From NCBI RefSeq assembly GCF_005116445.1, contig NZ_SWBQ01000005.1, forward strand, positions 1-64,000: DNA of 64,000 nt, read 5' to 3'. The first letter of the stretch is position 1. Every line of letters starts with the position of its first letter. This document shows, piece after piece, positions 37,310 to 47,944 of this stretch. A model generated the notes under the pieces. The model was not told where the DNA came from and searched no databases. It worked only from the letters and a program-made list of their open reading frames with translations. Both the position numbers and the translations under genes were made by a program. Source of the DNA: Pedobacter frigoris. Lineage in GTDB: Bacteria > Bacteroidota > Bacteroidia > Sphingobacteriales > Sphingobacteriaceae.

Positions 37310-40300
37310 TTGAAAAACATATTAGCGCTAATTCTCTTTTTAATGATCTTTTTGGGTGTAAATCATGCCTATGCGCAGGTTGTTCCCAAAAAAAATGCGG
37401 TTGACTCTACTAAAAATTCTTTTGGCTTAAAAGAAAAACAAAGATTAGGGATCAGGTCGTTAAATAATCCATTTTACCCTTTGCCGGACAATGTAAAAAG
37501 GGAGGTAACTTATGATGCCCAAAATAAAAGATATGTAATCAGGCAGTTGATTGGAGACAGGATACTGGGAGAGCCTCAATACCTGACCATTGAAGAATAC
37601 CAGAGACTGGTAAACAGTGAGATCAAGCGTGGCAACTGGAGGGTACTTTCTAATGAAGAAATAGAGGATGTCAGGAGAACGGGTATTATTCCAAGTTTGA
37701 AGATCAACAGTAAGTCTTTTGAAAGAATATTCGGAGGTACAAATATTGATATTCAGCCAAGGGGGGAAGCGGAGCTTACATTTCTTGGGAGGATCAATAA
37801 GAATGAAAATCCATTGTTTAATGAACGTCAGCGTGTTCAGGGGAATTTTGATTTTAACCAGCGTATCCAGATGGATGTGATTGGAAATATTGGAACGAAG
37901 CTGAAGATCAACATGAATTATAATACTGAAGCTCAATTTGATTTTGAGAATCAGGTGAAGCTGGATTATACGGGTGGAGAGGATGATATCATTAAAAAAA
38001 TTGAAGCGGGTAATGTCAGCCTGCCGCTGAATACCACTTTAATTAATGGTACACAGGCACTATTTGGGATAAAGACGCAGTTGCAATTCGGCAAACTGAA
38101 TGTGAATACCGTTTTTACTCAGCAGAAATCCCAGTCCAGGGAAATTCAGATAACCAATGGAGCCCAGCAAAATGAATATAGAATTAGCGGGGATAATTAT
38201 GAAGCCAATAAACATTACTTCCTGGCTCAGTATTTCAGAGATAACTATAATAAGGCACTGATAAATCCGCCGACGATAACTTCCGGCGTGATTGTGACGA
38301 AAATAGAAGTGTGGATTACGAACAAGGCCGGAAATACAAAAGATTCAAGAGACGTACTCGGTTTTATAGATCTTGGAGAAAATAAACCTTTTAATACCGG
38401 ACAGCTGGCAGGATTGGGCTATTCTGCACTGCCTTCCGGGTTTTCCAACCCGCAGTTTCCGAGGCAATCGAATAACTTATTAGAATTGCTGCCGCAGGAT
38501 GCACGGGAAACAAATTCAAACAGTGTAATTTCATTTTTCCAGGCTAATGGCGGTACGGATAATTTTGCCAAGCTCACTTATGCCAGAAAGCTTGAAGAAA
38601 GGGAATTTACTTTCCATCCTAAACTCGGCTATATTTCCCTGAACAATGCGTTAAATACTGATGAAGTACTTACGGTAGCTTATCGTTATACCTATAATGG
38701 AGTAGAATATCAGGTAGGAGAGTTTTCTACAGATGTGCCGTTTGATCAAGAATCGCCAAAGGTTTTGTTTACGAAGTTGTTGAAAAATGAAACTACCAAA
38801 ACCAATCTTCCTACATGGGACCTGATGATGAAAAACATCTATTCCATTGGCGGTTATCAGATCAGTCAGCAGAACTTCAAACTGGATATTTTCAGAATAG
38901 ATGAGAAAACAGGCATTGAAAGACCTGTAATCACAGAGGGTGAAAAACTAGACCAGTTTAGAAGACCGCTGAAAGACAAACCCTGGATACAGGTAGGTGG
39001 TCTTGATCAGCTGAATCAGCAGGATGAGCAAAAGCCTGATGGTATTTTTGATTTTGAAACAGAGAATAATCCTTTTAATGCCAACGGGAATAGCAACGGC
39101 GCTTATAATTCCTTTGGAAATAGCGGTGTGAATGGAAATACTTCGACCAATACGACTAACAATTCGGCAGTGATGCTGACAAACACCAGAAATGGATACA
39201 TCACTATCGATCCATTAAACGGCAGAATTATTTTTCCGTTGATCGAGCCATTTGGAAAAGACCTTGCAGATCAGTTTTTGCCAACCGAACAGTCATTTAT
39301 TGATAAGTATACCTATACAGCATTGTACGATTCTACAAAGGTGATCGCACAGCAGTTATTTACCAAGCAAAACAGATACATTATAAAAGGTAGCTACCAG
39401 TCTGAAATTGCTTCAGAGTTTAACCTGAACTCTATGAATGTTCCGGAAGGGTCTGTTAAGGTTTTTGCCGGTACAATCCCATTGCAGGAAGGAACGGATT
39501 ATACTGTTGATACTCAGGGAGGGAAAGTTAAGATATTAAATACAGCCCTATTGGTTTCGGGTCAGCCAATCAGGATTACAACAGAAAACAATGAGTTGTT
39601 TGGTTTACAGCAGCGTTCTTTGTTTGGAACACGATTAGATTATAGGGTGAACAATAAGCTAAATCTGGGAGGTACATTTATGAGCCTTACCGAAAAGCCA
39701 TTGACACCTAAAGTAAATATTGGTGAGGAGCCTATTTCGAATACAATATGGGGATTGGATCTGAATTATAGCTCACCTTCCAGATTCTTAACTAAACTGG
39801 TTGACAAGCTGCCTTTATTGTCGACCAAAGCCCCTTCTACGATCACATTTTCCGGTGAGTTTGCACAGTTGCTTCCGGGACATCCATCAGCACTGAATTT
39901 TGGAGGTAAGACGGGAGGCGTAAGTTATTTAGATGACTTTGAAGCGTCACGTTCGATTATTGACTTAAAGAGTGCGATTGCATGGCAATTGTCAGGTACT
40001 CCGCAGTTGTTCCCTGAAGCAAGAAACATCGACGACCTGAGCTACGGGTACAACAGGGCCCGTATTGCTTTTTATAATATAGACCCGACTTTTTATGAGA
40101 GAAATTCGGCGACATTGCCGACAAGCCTGAGAAATAATAAGACTGAGCTGTCTAACCATTATGTTCGTCAGATTATAGAACAAGAGGTTTTTCCATTTAA
40201 AGAAACCAGCACAGGACAGGCGATCATGCTGCCTACATTAGATGTGGCATTTTATCCTACGGTGAGGGGGCCATATAACTTTACGCCTACAGGATTTACG

Positions 40301-43300
40301 CCTAATGGCCTATTGACAAATCCAAGGTCAAGGTGGGGTGGTTTATTCAGAAGAATTGAAGCAAACGATTTTGAGGCTTTAAATATTGAGTTTATAGAAT
40401 TGTGGGTGATGGATCCAAATATTTATAAACCGAATTCTCCGGGGGGTGATCTGTATTTCAATTTGGGAAACATCTCCGAAGACATCTTGAAAGACGGGCG
40501 TAAATCATTGGAAAATGGATTGCCTGCTGATGGTGACCCTTCGAAATATGATGAGACGAGTTGGGGCAGGGTGCCAAAATTACAACCGGTTGTCCAGGCT
40601 TTTGACAATGATCCCAACGCAAGAAGATCACAGGATATTGGTTTGGACGGATTGTCCAATGCAGATGAAAAGACAAAGTTTGCAACCATCATTAACCAGA
40701 TTAAAGCGCAGCTAAATCCTGATGCTGCAGCTGAATTGGATAAAGATCCATCATCTGATGATTACTCTTATTACAGAAGCAGAGATCTGGATCAGGCAAA
40801 TGCCGGAATTTTAAAGCGGTACCAGAGATATAATGGCCCTGAGGGAAATTCTAAAACACCTCAGCAAAGTCAGGAAGATTTTGGTGTGGACAATTCAGCT
40901 TCTACTTCATTGCCAGACGGAGAGGACATCAACAGGGATAACAACATGACACAGTCTGACGAATACTTCCAATATAGAGTATCTATGCGTCCGGGTGATC
41001 TGATGGTGGGGCAGAATTTTGTGACGGATAAAATTACCTCGCAGGTGAAACTTGCAAATGGACAAACACAGCCTGTGACCTGGTATCAGATCAGAATTCC
41101 GCTGGCCCAATATCAACAGAAAGTTGGAAATATACAGGACTTTAAGTCGATCCGTTTTGTAAGGATGTTTATGACAAACTTTGCGGATACAACTGTTTTG
41201 AGGTTTGGGAAAATCCAGTTGGTAAGAGGCGAATGGAGACAATACAATGCAAACAACGATGCTACGCAGGTAATAGCAGATCAGGCATTACAGCCGGCTA
41301 GTCCTGATAATTCTACTATTGAAGTGGCAACTGTAAATATAGAGGAGAATGGTAAACGTACGCCTATTCCTTATGTAGTGCCTCCGGGTATAGAACGCGA
41401 ACGTGATTTTAGCAATTACCGGGGTGATACCAGACAGAATGAGCAGTCGCTGGCAGTGACCATCAGGAATTTAAGAGATGGTTATGGAAGAGCGGCGTTT
41501 AAAACTGCTTTAAACGATTTCAGATCTTATAAGCACCTGGAAATGTATATCCACGTGGAGGCAATGGGAAATACAATCCTTAACGATAATGACCTAAGTG
41601 CATTCCTGCGTATAGGAATGGATAACCAGGATAATTATTATGAATATTCGCAGCCATTAAAGGTGACCAATCCCGGGACCAGTGATCCGTATGCGATATG
41701 GCCAGATCAGAATAAACTTGATATTGAGCTGGAACTATTCCAGAACGCAAAACTTGCGCGAAATAAAGCATTGCTGAATGGGCTGCCATGGCCGATCAAT
41801 ATTCCTTTTGATTACATAGAAAACGGCAGGACGATTACGGTGAAAGGACAGCCTGACATGAGTAAGGTGAGGGTTTACATGCTTGGTGTTAAAAATCCTT
41901 TGAGGAATTCAGCAAGTCCGATTGGAGATGATGGTCTGGATAAGAATGCCCAGGTTTGGTTCAATGAGTTGAGACTGACAGAATTTGATGAAAGAGGTGG
42001 ATGGGCTGCTACAGCCAGGATGAATGCGCAGCTGGCTGATTTTGCAGACGTAAATGTGTCGGGAAGTAAATCGACCATAGGATTCGGTTCATTGGAGAAA
42101 CGGGTAAGTGAAAGAAACAGGGCAGATAATGTTTTCTTCGATGTTTCTTCGAGTATGGAACTGGGTAAGTTTCTGCCGAAGAAATTGGGTGTGAAGATAC
42201 CTATGTTTGTGAGCTATTCAAGCCAGATCAGTACACCTCAATACGATCCGCGTACGCCTGATATTGAATTGAAGAAAGCGCTTGATGTGTCTACTAAGGC
42301 TGAGAAAAAAGAAATCCTTGAATATGCCCAGGATTATACCACACGTAACAGCATTAGCTTTACAAATGTGAGAAAGGAAAGGACTGACCTTGAGAAAAAA
42401 CCGAAGTTGTGGGATGTGGAAAACCTGAATGCAAGTTACGCCTACACTAAGTTTTCTCACAGGGATTTCATCAACCAAAATAATATACAGCAGACTTACC
42501 GAGCGTCTCTTGCTTACAACTACGCTGGTCAGTCGAAGACCATTCAGCCTTTTGAGAAGATCATAAAGAGCAATACGCTGGCTTTGTTAAAGGATATTAA
42601 TTTTAGCCTATTGCCAAACTCTATCAATTTCAGAATTGATCTGGACCGGTATTATTCTGAGAATAGTTTGCGAAACAATGATCCCAATAACTCGATCCCT
42701 ATTAACACGACATTTAATAAGAATTTCTTAGTGACCAGAGTTTATGGTATTTCCTGGAATTTTACCAGATCTCTTACACTAGATTTTGATGCCACCAACT
42801 ATTCTATCATTGACGAGCCGGATGGAAGGATTGAAGGCTTAAAAAGAGATACACTTTGGCAGAATTTAAAGCGTTTGGGAAGGACGACTGATTACAGCCA
42901 CAATTTGAACGTTACTTATAACCTGCCGATCAATAAAATTCCCGGATTGGACTGGATGAACGTAGCTACCCGCTACGGTACCAGCTTTAACTGGCAAACC
43001 GAACCATTATCTACGCTAAGGAACCCATTGATTGACTTGGGTAATACGATCCAGAATTCAAGGGTAATTCAGATCAATCCTAATTTGAACCTTGCCAGTT
43101 TGTATAATAAATTCGGATTTGTAAGAAAGGCAGGCGCAGAGGGAGATAAACAGAGCGGATCAGGAGTTTTAGTTGGATTACTGACAAGTGTTAAAAATAT
43201 TGTGGGTGCATTTACACAGACTAAAGGTATTTTCTTGCCGGGTTACTTACCTAAAACCAATTATTTTGGTATAGATAACGTGAGTGGTGCTCCTGGTTTG

Positions 43301-44512
43301 GGATTTGTATTTGGCAGTCAGCGTGACATCAGGAGCATGGCGGTAAATAATGGCTGGATCACCGCTGATACACTGCAGTCCCAGCTCTATATCAATACAT
43401 TAAGAGAAGATCTGAGTTTTACCAGTTTGGTAGAGCCTATAAAAGATTTGACGATTACCCTATCTGCTAATAAAAACAGGACGTTGAACTATTCGACCAA
43501 TTTCAGGTACGACAGGGACAGCCGGAACTTTGAGAATCTGAGTCCATTTACGACCGGCGATTATAGCGTGTCATTTATTACATTGGGGACTACATTTTCA
43601 GAGAAATCAGGAAGTACCGTTTCGAAGTTATTCAACCAGTTTATGTCTAACAGGCAAGTGATCTCTCAGAGACTGGGTGCCGGTAATCCAAATTCTGCGG
43701 GAAGCAGGGGAGGCTTTGCGGATGGGTATGACAAGAATTCCCAGGATGTGGTGGTATCTGCATTTTTGGCTGCATATACGGGAAAGGATGCGGGCTCTGT
43801 TAGTTTGAATTCGTTTCCTAAGATCCCTTTACCAAACTGGAGGGTAAACTATAGAGGGTTGACCAGGATAGGATTTCTGGCTGATAGGTTTACTTCAATT
43901 GACATTCGACATTCTTATCGTTCTGTATACAGTGTGAATGGCTTCAATTCATTGGTGAGGTATCAAGAGACTAATGGATATGTGAGCAGTAAAGATGTTA
44001 ATGGAAATTTCCTGCCGACTTACCAATATTCGCAGGTGACTATTGCCGAGCAGTTTTCTCCTTTGATTGGAATAGATACCAGGTTTAAAAATAACCTTAC
44101 TGCTAATTTTGAAATCGGTAAGTCAAGACTGCTGGGCTTAAGTCTTGCCAATAGTCAGTTGGCCCAGTTGTCTGAAAACAACATGGTTTTCGGATTGGGA
44201 TACAGGACTAATAAATTCAGGTTCCCGTTTGGCTTGTTTAAAGGATTGAAAACAGACAACAACATGGACTTTAAACTGGATGTTGCGGTAAGGGATAATA
44301 AAACGGTTATTTACAGAGCTGATATTAGCGAGGCAGAGGTGTCATCAGGAGCGAAGAATATTACATTGAGACCAAGTGTGGATTACATCCTAAACCAGCG
44401 TTTCAATATCAGGCTTTTCTATGATTCGAATGTGACCAAACCCTATACTTCCCAGACTTTTAATACATCGTTCAGTAACTTTGGATTTAGTTTGAGGATT
44501 ACACTGAATTAG
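37310..44512 (+). CDS. sprA: SprA/Sov, outer membrane translocon of the type IX secretion system
   Basis: 2400 residues with a signal peptide (FLMIFLGVNHAYAQ). SprA is the giant 36-strand barrel through which type IX cargo crosses the outer membrane. The sequence shows the family traits: long repetitive barrel strands, the RGEAELTFLGRINKNENPLFNERQR segment near the N-terminus, PKVNIGEEPISNTIWGLDLNY, TFSGEFAQLLPGHP with SYLDDFEASRS, and a C-terminal stretch of alternating strands ending FSLRITLN. The start is TTG 37310; no ATG is suitably placed. It follows ruvA closely. This shows the organism can use a type IX system, but no other core por/gld gene is in the window. Confidence 0.97.
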   Translation: MKNILALILFLMIFLGVNHAYAQVVPKKNAVDSTKNSFGLKEKQRLGIRSLNNPFYPLPDNVKREVTYDAQNKRYVIRQLIGDRILGEPQYLTIEEYQRLVNSEIKRGNWRVLSNEEIEDVRRTGIIPSLKINSKSFERIFGGTNIDIQPRGEAELTFLGRINKNENPLFNERQRVQGNFDFNQRIQMDVIGNIGTKLKINMNYNTEAQFDFENQVKLDYTGGEDDIIKKIEAGNVSLPLNTTLINGTQALFGIKTQLQFGKLNVNTVFTQQKSQSREIQITNGAQQNEYRISGDNYEANKHYFLAQYFRDNYNKALINPPTITSGVIVTKIEVWITNKAGNTKDSRDVLGFIDLGENKPFNTGQLAGLGYSALPSGFSNPQFPRQSNNLLELLPQDARETNSNSVISFFQANGGTDNFAKLTYARKLEEREFTFHPKLGYISLNNALNTDEVLTVAYRYTYNGVEYQVGEFSTDVPFDQESPKVLFTKLLKNETTKTNLPTWDLMMKNIYSIGGYQISQQNFKLDIFRIDEKTGIERPVITEGEKLDQFRRPLKDKPWIQVGGLDQLNQQDEQKPDGIFDFETENNPFNANGNSNGAYNSFGNSGVNGNTSTNTTNNSAVMLTNTRNGYITIDPLNGRIIFPLIEPFGKDLADQFLPTEQSFIDKYTYTALYDSTKVIAQQLFTKQNRYIIKGSYQSEIASEFNLNSMNVPEGSVKVFAGTIPLQEGTDYTVDTQGGKVKILNTALLVSGQPIRITTENNELFGLQQRSLFGTRLDYRVNNKLNLGGTFMSLTEKPLTPKVNIGEEPISNTIWGLDLNYSSPSRFLTKLVDKLPLLSTKAPSTITFSGEFAQLLPGHPSALNFGGKTGGVSYLDDFEASRSIIDLKSAIAWQLSGTPQLFPEARNIDDLSYGYNRARIAFYNIDPTFYERNSATLPTSLRNNKTELSNHYVRQIIEQEVFPFKETSTGQAIMLPTLDVAFYPTVRGPYNFTPTGFTPNGLLTNPRSRWGGLFRRIEANDFEALNIEFIELWVMDPNIYKPNSPGGDLYFNLGNISEDILKDGRKSLENGLPADGDPSKYDETSWGRVPKLQPVVQAFDNDPNARRSQDIGLDGLSNADEKTKFATIINQIKAQLNPDAAAELDKDPSSDDYSYYRSRDLDQANAGILKRYQRYNGPEGNSKTPQQSQEDFGVDNSASTSLPDGEDINRDNNMTQSDEYFQYRVSMRPGDLMVGQNFVTDKITSQVKLANGQTQPVTWYQIRIPLAQYQQKVGNIQDFKSIRFVRMFMTNFADTTVLRFGKIQLVRGEWRQYNANNDATQVIADQALQPASPDNSTIEVATVNIEENGKRTPIPYVVPPGIERERDFSNYRGDTRQNEQSLAVTIRNLRDGYGRAAFKTALNDFRSYKHLEMYIHVEAMGNTILNDNDLSAFLRIGMDNQDNYYEYSQPLKVTNPGTSDPYAIWPDQNKLDIELELFQNAKLARNKALLNGLPWPINIPFDYIENGRTITVKGQPDMSKVRVYMLGVKNPLRNSASPIGDDGLDKNAQVWFNELRLTEFDERGGWAATARMNAQLADFADVNVSGSKSTIGFGSLEKRVSERNRADNVFFDVSSSMELGKFLPKKLGVKIPMFVSYSSQISTPQYDPRTPDIELKKALDVSTKAEKKEILEYAQDYTTRNSISFTNVRKERTDLEKKPKLWDVENLNASYAYTKFSHRDFINQNNIQQTYRASLAYNYAGQSKTIQPFEKIIKSNTLALLKDINFSLLPNSINFRIDLDRYYSENSLRNNDPNNSIPINTTFNKNFLVTRVYGISWNFTRSLTLDFDATNYSIIDEPDGRIEGLKRDTLWQNLKRLGRTTDYSHNLNVTYNLPINKIPGLDWMNVATRYGTSFNWQTEPLSTLRNPLIDLGNTIQNSRVIQINPNLNLASLYNKFGFVRKAGAEGDKQSGSGVLVGLLTSVKNIVGAFTQTKGIFLPGYLPKTNYFGIDNVSGAPGLGFVFGSQRDIRSMAVNNGWITADTLQSQLYINTLREDLSFTSLVEPIKDLTITLSANKNRTLNYSTNFRYDRDSRNFENLSPFTTGDYSVSFITLGTTFSEKSGSTVSKLFNQFMSNRQVISQRLGAGNPNSAGSRGGFADGYDKNSQDVVVSAFLAAYTGKDAGSVSLNSFPKIPLPNWRVNYRGLTRIGFLADRFTSIDIRHSYRSVYSVNGFNSLVRYQETNGYVSSKDVNGNFLPTYQYSQVTIAEQFSPLIGIDTRFKNNLTANFEIGKSRLLGLSLANSQLAQLSENNMVFGLGYRTNKFRFPFGLFKGLKTDNNMDFKLDVAVRDNKTVIYRADISEAEVSSGAKNITLRPSVDYILNQRFNIRLFYDSNVTKPYTSQTFNTSFSNFGFSLRITLN

Positions 44513-44514
44513 GA

Positions 44515-44545
44515 TTGTTATAGACACTCAGAATAATTACCTTTG
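44515..44545 (+). promoter_or_regulatory. gcvH promoter
   Basis: TTG (44515-44517), a 20-bp spacer and TACCTTTG (44538-44545), a full match to the Bacteroidota TTG-N17-23-TAnnTTTG pattern. The -7 element is 61 bp before the gcvH ATG. The TTG lies 3 bp after the sprA stop. It is the best promoter in the window. Confidence 0.7.
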
Positions 44546-44606
44546 AAGGCGCGGGACAAGATCTTCGCTGCAAAAAAATAGAATAAGAAATTATAAACTT
44601 AGACAA

Positions 44607-44987
44607 ATGAATTTTCCATCAGAACTAAAGTACACTAAAGACCACGAATGGGTTAAAGTTGAAGGCAATGAAGCTCATATAGGTATAACTGATTTTGCTC
44701 AGCGTGAGTTAGGTGATATCGTATACATTGATATCAATACAGTTGGTGATGAAGTAAGCAAAGATGAAGTTTTTGGTACTGTAGAGGCTGTAAAAACTGT
44801 TTCGGATTTATTTATGCCTGTTACAGGTACAGTAGCAGAAGTTAATGCTGCACTTAATGATAATCCTGAGCTGGTAAACTCTGATCCATATGGAGAAGGA
44901 TGGATGGTTAAGGTAACTGTTTCAGATCTTTCAGAAGTTGATGGTTTATTAGACGCTGAAGCATATAAAGCTCTTGTAGGAGCCTAA
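44607..44987 (+). CDS. gcvH: glycine cleavage system H protein
   Basis: 126 residues; carries the methylamine intermediate on a lipoyl arm between the P, T and L proteins. The lipoyl-lysine is Lys63 in [14 protein letters not shown]. Other conserved parts: [20 protein letters not shown] and [13 protein letters not shown]. Length is standard. The VanZ-like gene begins 3 bp after its stop. gcvP and gcvT are not in the window. Confidence 0.97.
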   Translation: MNFPSELKYTKDHEWVKVEGNEAHIGITDFAQRELGDIVYIDINTVGDEVSKDEVFGTVEAVKTVSDLFMPVTGTVAEVNAALNDNPELVNSDPYGEGWMVKVTVSDLSEVDGLLDAEAYKALVGA

Positions 44988-44990
44988 TTA

Positions 44991-45395
44991 ATGAATAAAT
45001 TAAAAGTATTGAGATACCAGATCTGGGCCATTCTGTGGACTGTTGTAATTCTGGTTCTTTGCAATATGAAAATGCCTGCCAGCGATGGACCAGGCTTTTT
45101 TTTTGAAGGTTTTGATAAGCTGGTACATCTTGGGTTCTTTTTCATACTTACGATATTTTTATTGTACGGAAAAATAAATCACCAGCATAACTACAGCTTT
45201 CGCACGTTAACTATATTTAAGATCATTTTGGTTACCGCTGCATTGGGTGCGGGAATTGAGCTGTTGCAATGGAAAGTTTTTACTTACAGGTCTGCAGAAT
45301 GGTGGGATTTTACATGCGATATGGCAGGTGTATTTATGGGCATATTCAGTTATATTCTTTTACATAAATCTAATTACAATGAGAAGACAGATTAG
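44991..45395 (+). CDS. VanZ-like membrane protein
   Basis: 134 residues with about four hydrophobic segments. The short acidic and aromatic motif FFFEGFDKLVHLGFFFILTIFLLYG and the later GAGIELLQWKVFTYRSAEWWDFTCDMAGVFMG are the VanZ family core (Asp-Lys-xx-His; Glu-xx-Gln; Asp-xx-xN-like). VanZ is linked to glycopeptide tolerance in some bacteria; here no resistance cluster is present and the role is unknown. Very close to gcvH, so cotranscribed. Confidence 0.85.
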   Translation: MNKLKVLRYQIWAILWTVVILVLCNMKMPASDGPGFFFEGFDKLVHLGFFFILTIFLLYGKINHQHNYSFRTLTIFKIILVTAALGAGIELLQWKVFTYRSAEWWDFTCDMAGVFMGIFSYILLHKSNYNEKTD

Positions 45396-45501
45396 TTTAC
45401 TTGTTTTATTGTTGTCTGTAGCTGTGCTAAGCGGTTGCGCGGTATTTGGAGGGGGATGTAAGTGTCCGAAGGTGAGCTATTCTACTTATCCAAAACCATA
45501 G
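45379..45501 (+). CDS. small (40-residue) lipoprotein
   Basis: MRRQISLLVLLLSVAVLSGC is a clean lipoprotein signal with acceptor Cys20, followed by just 20 residues (AVFGGGCKCPKVSYSTYPKP). The ATG is inside the last 17 bases of the VanZ-like gene, in another frame, so translation is probably coupled. Mature peptide has two further cysteines in a CKC pair. Such tiny lipoproteins are often missed in annotation; function unknown. Confidence 0.65.
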   Translation: MRRQISLLVLLLSVAVLSGCAVFGGGCKCPKVSYSTYPKP

Positions 45502-45587
45502 GATTGTTACCTCGTTATTTGGATTTATTATAAATTAAGGCTAAATTGCGGACCTAGTAGGGTAAGGATTAAATAACAAATACATAG

Positions 45588-45803
45588 ATGAAACTTTCGC
45601 AGTTAAACCCAGGAGAACAAGGAACTATAGTAGCATTTACGGACTTAGAGATGTCTGTAAAATTGATGGAAATGGGTTGCTTGCCGGGTGAGATTGTAGA
45701 GGTAGAACGTTTTGCTCCTCTTGGTGACCCAATAGCTATTCGAGTAGCTGGTTACCAACTTTGTTTACGTAAGAACGAAGCATCTATTATCATAATTCAG
45801 TAG
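45588..45803 (+). CDS. feoA: ferrous iron transport protein A
   Basis: 71 residues with an SH3-like fold: MKLSQLNPGEQGTIVAF, MEMGCLPGEIVEVERFAPLGDPIAI, and a closing beta strand. FeoA is a cytoplasmic partner of FeoB needed for Fe(II) uptake. feoB starts 5 bp after its stop. The leader (45502-45587) should contain the promoter; I see no clear Fur or FNR site by eye. Confidence 0.95.
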   Translation: MKLSQLNPGEQGTIVAFTDLEMSVKLMEMGCLPGEIVEVERFAPLGDPIAIRVAGYQLCLRKNEASIIIIQ

Positions 45804-45808
45804 TAATT

Positions 45809-47926
45809 TTGGCAAAAGATATTAAAATTGCGCTAGTTGGGAATCCCAATACAGGAAAGTCTACGCTTTTTAACCTGCTTACGGGACTGAACCAGAAAAT
45901 CGGAAATTTTCCTGGTATTACGGTCGATAAGAAGCTGGGGTATTGTAAACTTGCCGAAAACAAGCAAGCTGAAATCATAGATTTACCGGGTACTTATAGC
46001 TTGTATCCAAAAAGTAAAGATGAGAGCATTGTTTTTCAGGTATTGGCAGATAAGAATAATCCCAGTCATCCTGATATCGTTGTGCTGGTAGCTGATGCTA
46101 CAAATCTGAGAAGGAACTTATTGCTTTATTCACAAGTTGCTGATTTGGGCCTGCCGGTGGTACTTGTCCTGAATATGACCGATATGGCCAAAAAAGAAGG
46201 TATTGATATTGATATCAATAAACTTTCTGAAAGACTGGGCATACAGGTTGTAGCAATTTCTGCAAGAAGCAATTCAGGTATAGATCAATTGAAAATGGCT
46301 ATTGGAAATACCACTCCGATTGCTACTCAAACAACTGGAGCAGATATGCACATGCTGGCTCCCGAAGCTATCGACCTGGTAAAATCGCATTTGAAAATAG
46401 ATAATGATTACCTGGCTTTGCAGTTATTGCACCAGCATCAGCCATTAAATGTTTTTTCTATTGAAGATCATAGCGTATTTGAAAAAATAAAGAGCAGCCA
46501 CAATTTTGAATCATCGAAATTGCAGGCTGCCGAAACTATAGCACGATACAGGTATCTTGGGACAGTTTTAAGTGGTGTTATTGAAGATACAGGTGCAGTC
46601 AAGAAGTTCGCTTTTAGTGATAAACTGGATGCTGTACTGACCAATAAATTTTGGGGATTCCTGATTTTTATTGCTATTCTTTTCTTCATCTTCAATTCGA
46701 TTTTCTCCTGGTCTTCTTATCCAATGGAGCTGATTGAGTATTCATTTGTATGGCTTACAGAGTTTGGTCATCAGCATTTGCCTGAAGGCGTACTGACCAA
46801 TTTGTTATTGGATGGGGTTGTTGCCGGATTAGGCGGAGTGGTAATATTCATTCCTCAAATCGCAATTCTCTTTGCCTTTATTTCTATTCTTGAAGACACT
46901 GGATATATGGCCAGGGTTACTTTCATGATGGATAAGATCATGAGGAAGTTTGGTCTTAGCGGCAAATCAGTGGTGCCAATGATAGGAAGTCTTGCATGTG
47001 CTGTTCCCTCTATCATGAGTGCCAGAAACATTGAAAGCTGGAAGGACAGAATCATCACAATTATGGTAGTTCCACTGGTGAGTTGTTCTGCCCGTTTACC
47101 AGTATATACGTTATTGATTTCATTGGTCGTACCCGAGAAAATGCTTTGGGGTTTTATTAACCTGCAGGGGCTGACGTTGATGGGGATGTACCTGATCAGC
47201 ATCTTTGCTGCGGTTATTGTGGCCTTTATCATGAAGCTCATCATCAAGGCGAAAGAAAGATCCTACTTTATCATGGAACTTCCCGTGTATAGGATGCCAA
47301 GGTGGACCAACGTATTATACACCATGTATGAAAAATCCAAGACCTTTGTTTTTGAAGCCGGTAAGGTAATTATTGCAATTTCCATTATACTTTGGGTTTT
47401 GGCCAGTTATGGGCCGTCAGACAGATTTGAGAAAATTGATAAAAAATATGCTGCTATAGAAGCGCAAAAAGATAGTGTACAAATCAGTACCCTCGAAAGA
47501 GATAAGTCTGCTGAGAAGCTTGAAAATTCATATGCGGGCATTTTAGGTCATGTGATAGAACCTGCAATAAAACCACTGGGCTTTGACTGGAAGATCGGCA
47601 TTGCGCTGATCACTTCTTTTGCTGCCAGAGAAGCATTTGTAGGAACAATGGCTACAATCTATAGTGTTGATGGAGGAGATGAAGAAGTGGCAACTATTAG
47701 GAATAAAATGCGTGGTGCTACAAATCCTGATACAGGACTTCCTGTGTTTACTTTTGCCACCGCATTTTCTCTGATGCTTTTTTACGCATTTGCGATGCAA
47801 TGTATGAGTACGGTAGCCGTTGTTTACCGAGAGACGAAATCATGGAAATGGCCGGTGATACAATTGGTCTACATGACGGCAATGGCTTATGTCGCCAGTT
47901 TAATTGCCTATCAACTTCTAAAGTAA
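45809..47926 (+). CDS. feoB: ferrous iron transporter FeoB
   Basis: 705 residues. N-terminal G domain with the P-loop GNPNTGKST (11-19), G2 region GNFPGITVDKK, G3 DLPGTYSLYP and G4 NMTD; then a GDI-like helical stretch to ~265, and a C-terminal membrane part with ~8 segments including the Gate motifs (PMIGSLACAVPSIMSARN, PLVSCSARLPVYTLL). It imports Fe(II) under low-oxygen conditions. Starts at TTG 45809; no ATG lies near. A cytoplasmic insertion at ~540-575 is charged. Confidence 0.97.
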   Translation: MAKDIKIALVGNPNTGKSTLFNLLTGLNQKIGNFPGITVDKKLGYCKLAENKQAEIIDLPGTYSLYPKSKDESIVFQVLADKNNPSHPDIVVLVADATNLRRNLLLYSQVADLGLPVVLVLNMTDMAKKEGIDIDINKLSERLGIQVVAISARSNSGIDQLKMAIGNTTPIATQTTGADMHMLAPEAIDLVKSHLKIDNDYLALQLLHQHQPLNVFSIEDHSVFEKIKSSHNFESSKLQAAETIARYRYLGTVLSGVIEDTGAVKKFAFSDKLDAVLTNKFWGFLIFIAILFFIFNSIFSWSSYPMELIEYSFVWLTEFGHQHLPEGVLTNLLLDGVVAGLGGVVIFIPQIAILFAFISILEDTGYMARVTFMMDKIMRKFGLSGKSVVPMIGSLACAVPSIMSARNIESWKDRIITIMVVPLVSCSARLPVYTLLISLVVPEKMLWGFINLQGLTLMGMYLISIFAAVIVAFIMKLIIKAKERSYFIMELPVYRMPRWTNVLYTMYEKSKTFVFEAGKVIIAISIILWVLASYGPSDRFEKIDKKYAAIEAQKDSVQISTLERDKSAEKLENSYAGILGHVIEPAIKPLGFDWKIGIALITSFAAREAFVGTMATIYSVDGGDEEVATIRNKMRGATNPDTGLPVFTFATAFSLMLFYAFAMQCMSTVAVVYRETKSWKWPVIQLVYMTAMAYVASLIAYQLLK

Positions 47927-47944
47927 TTTAGCTATCTTGGTTTT

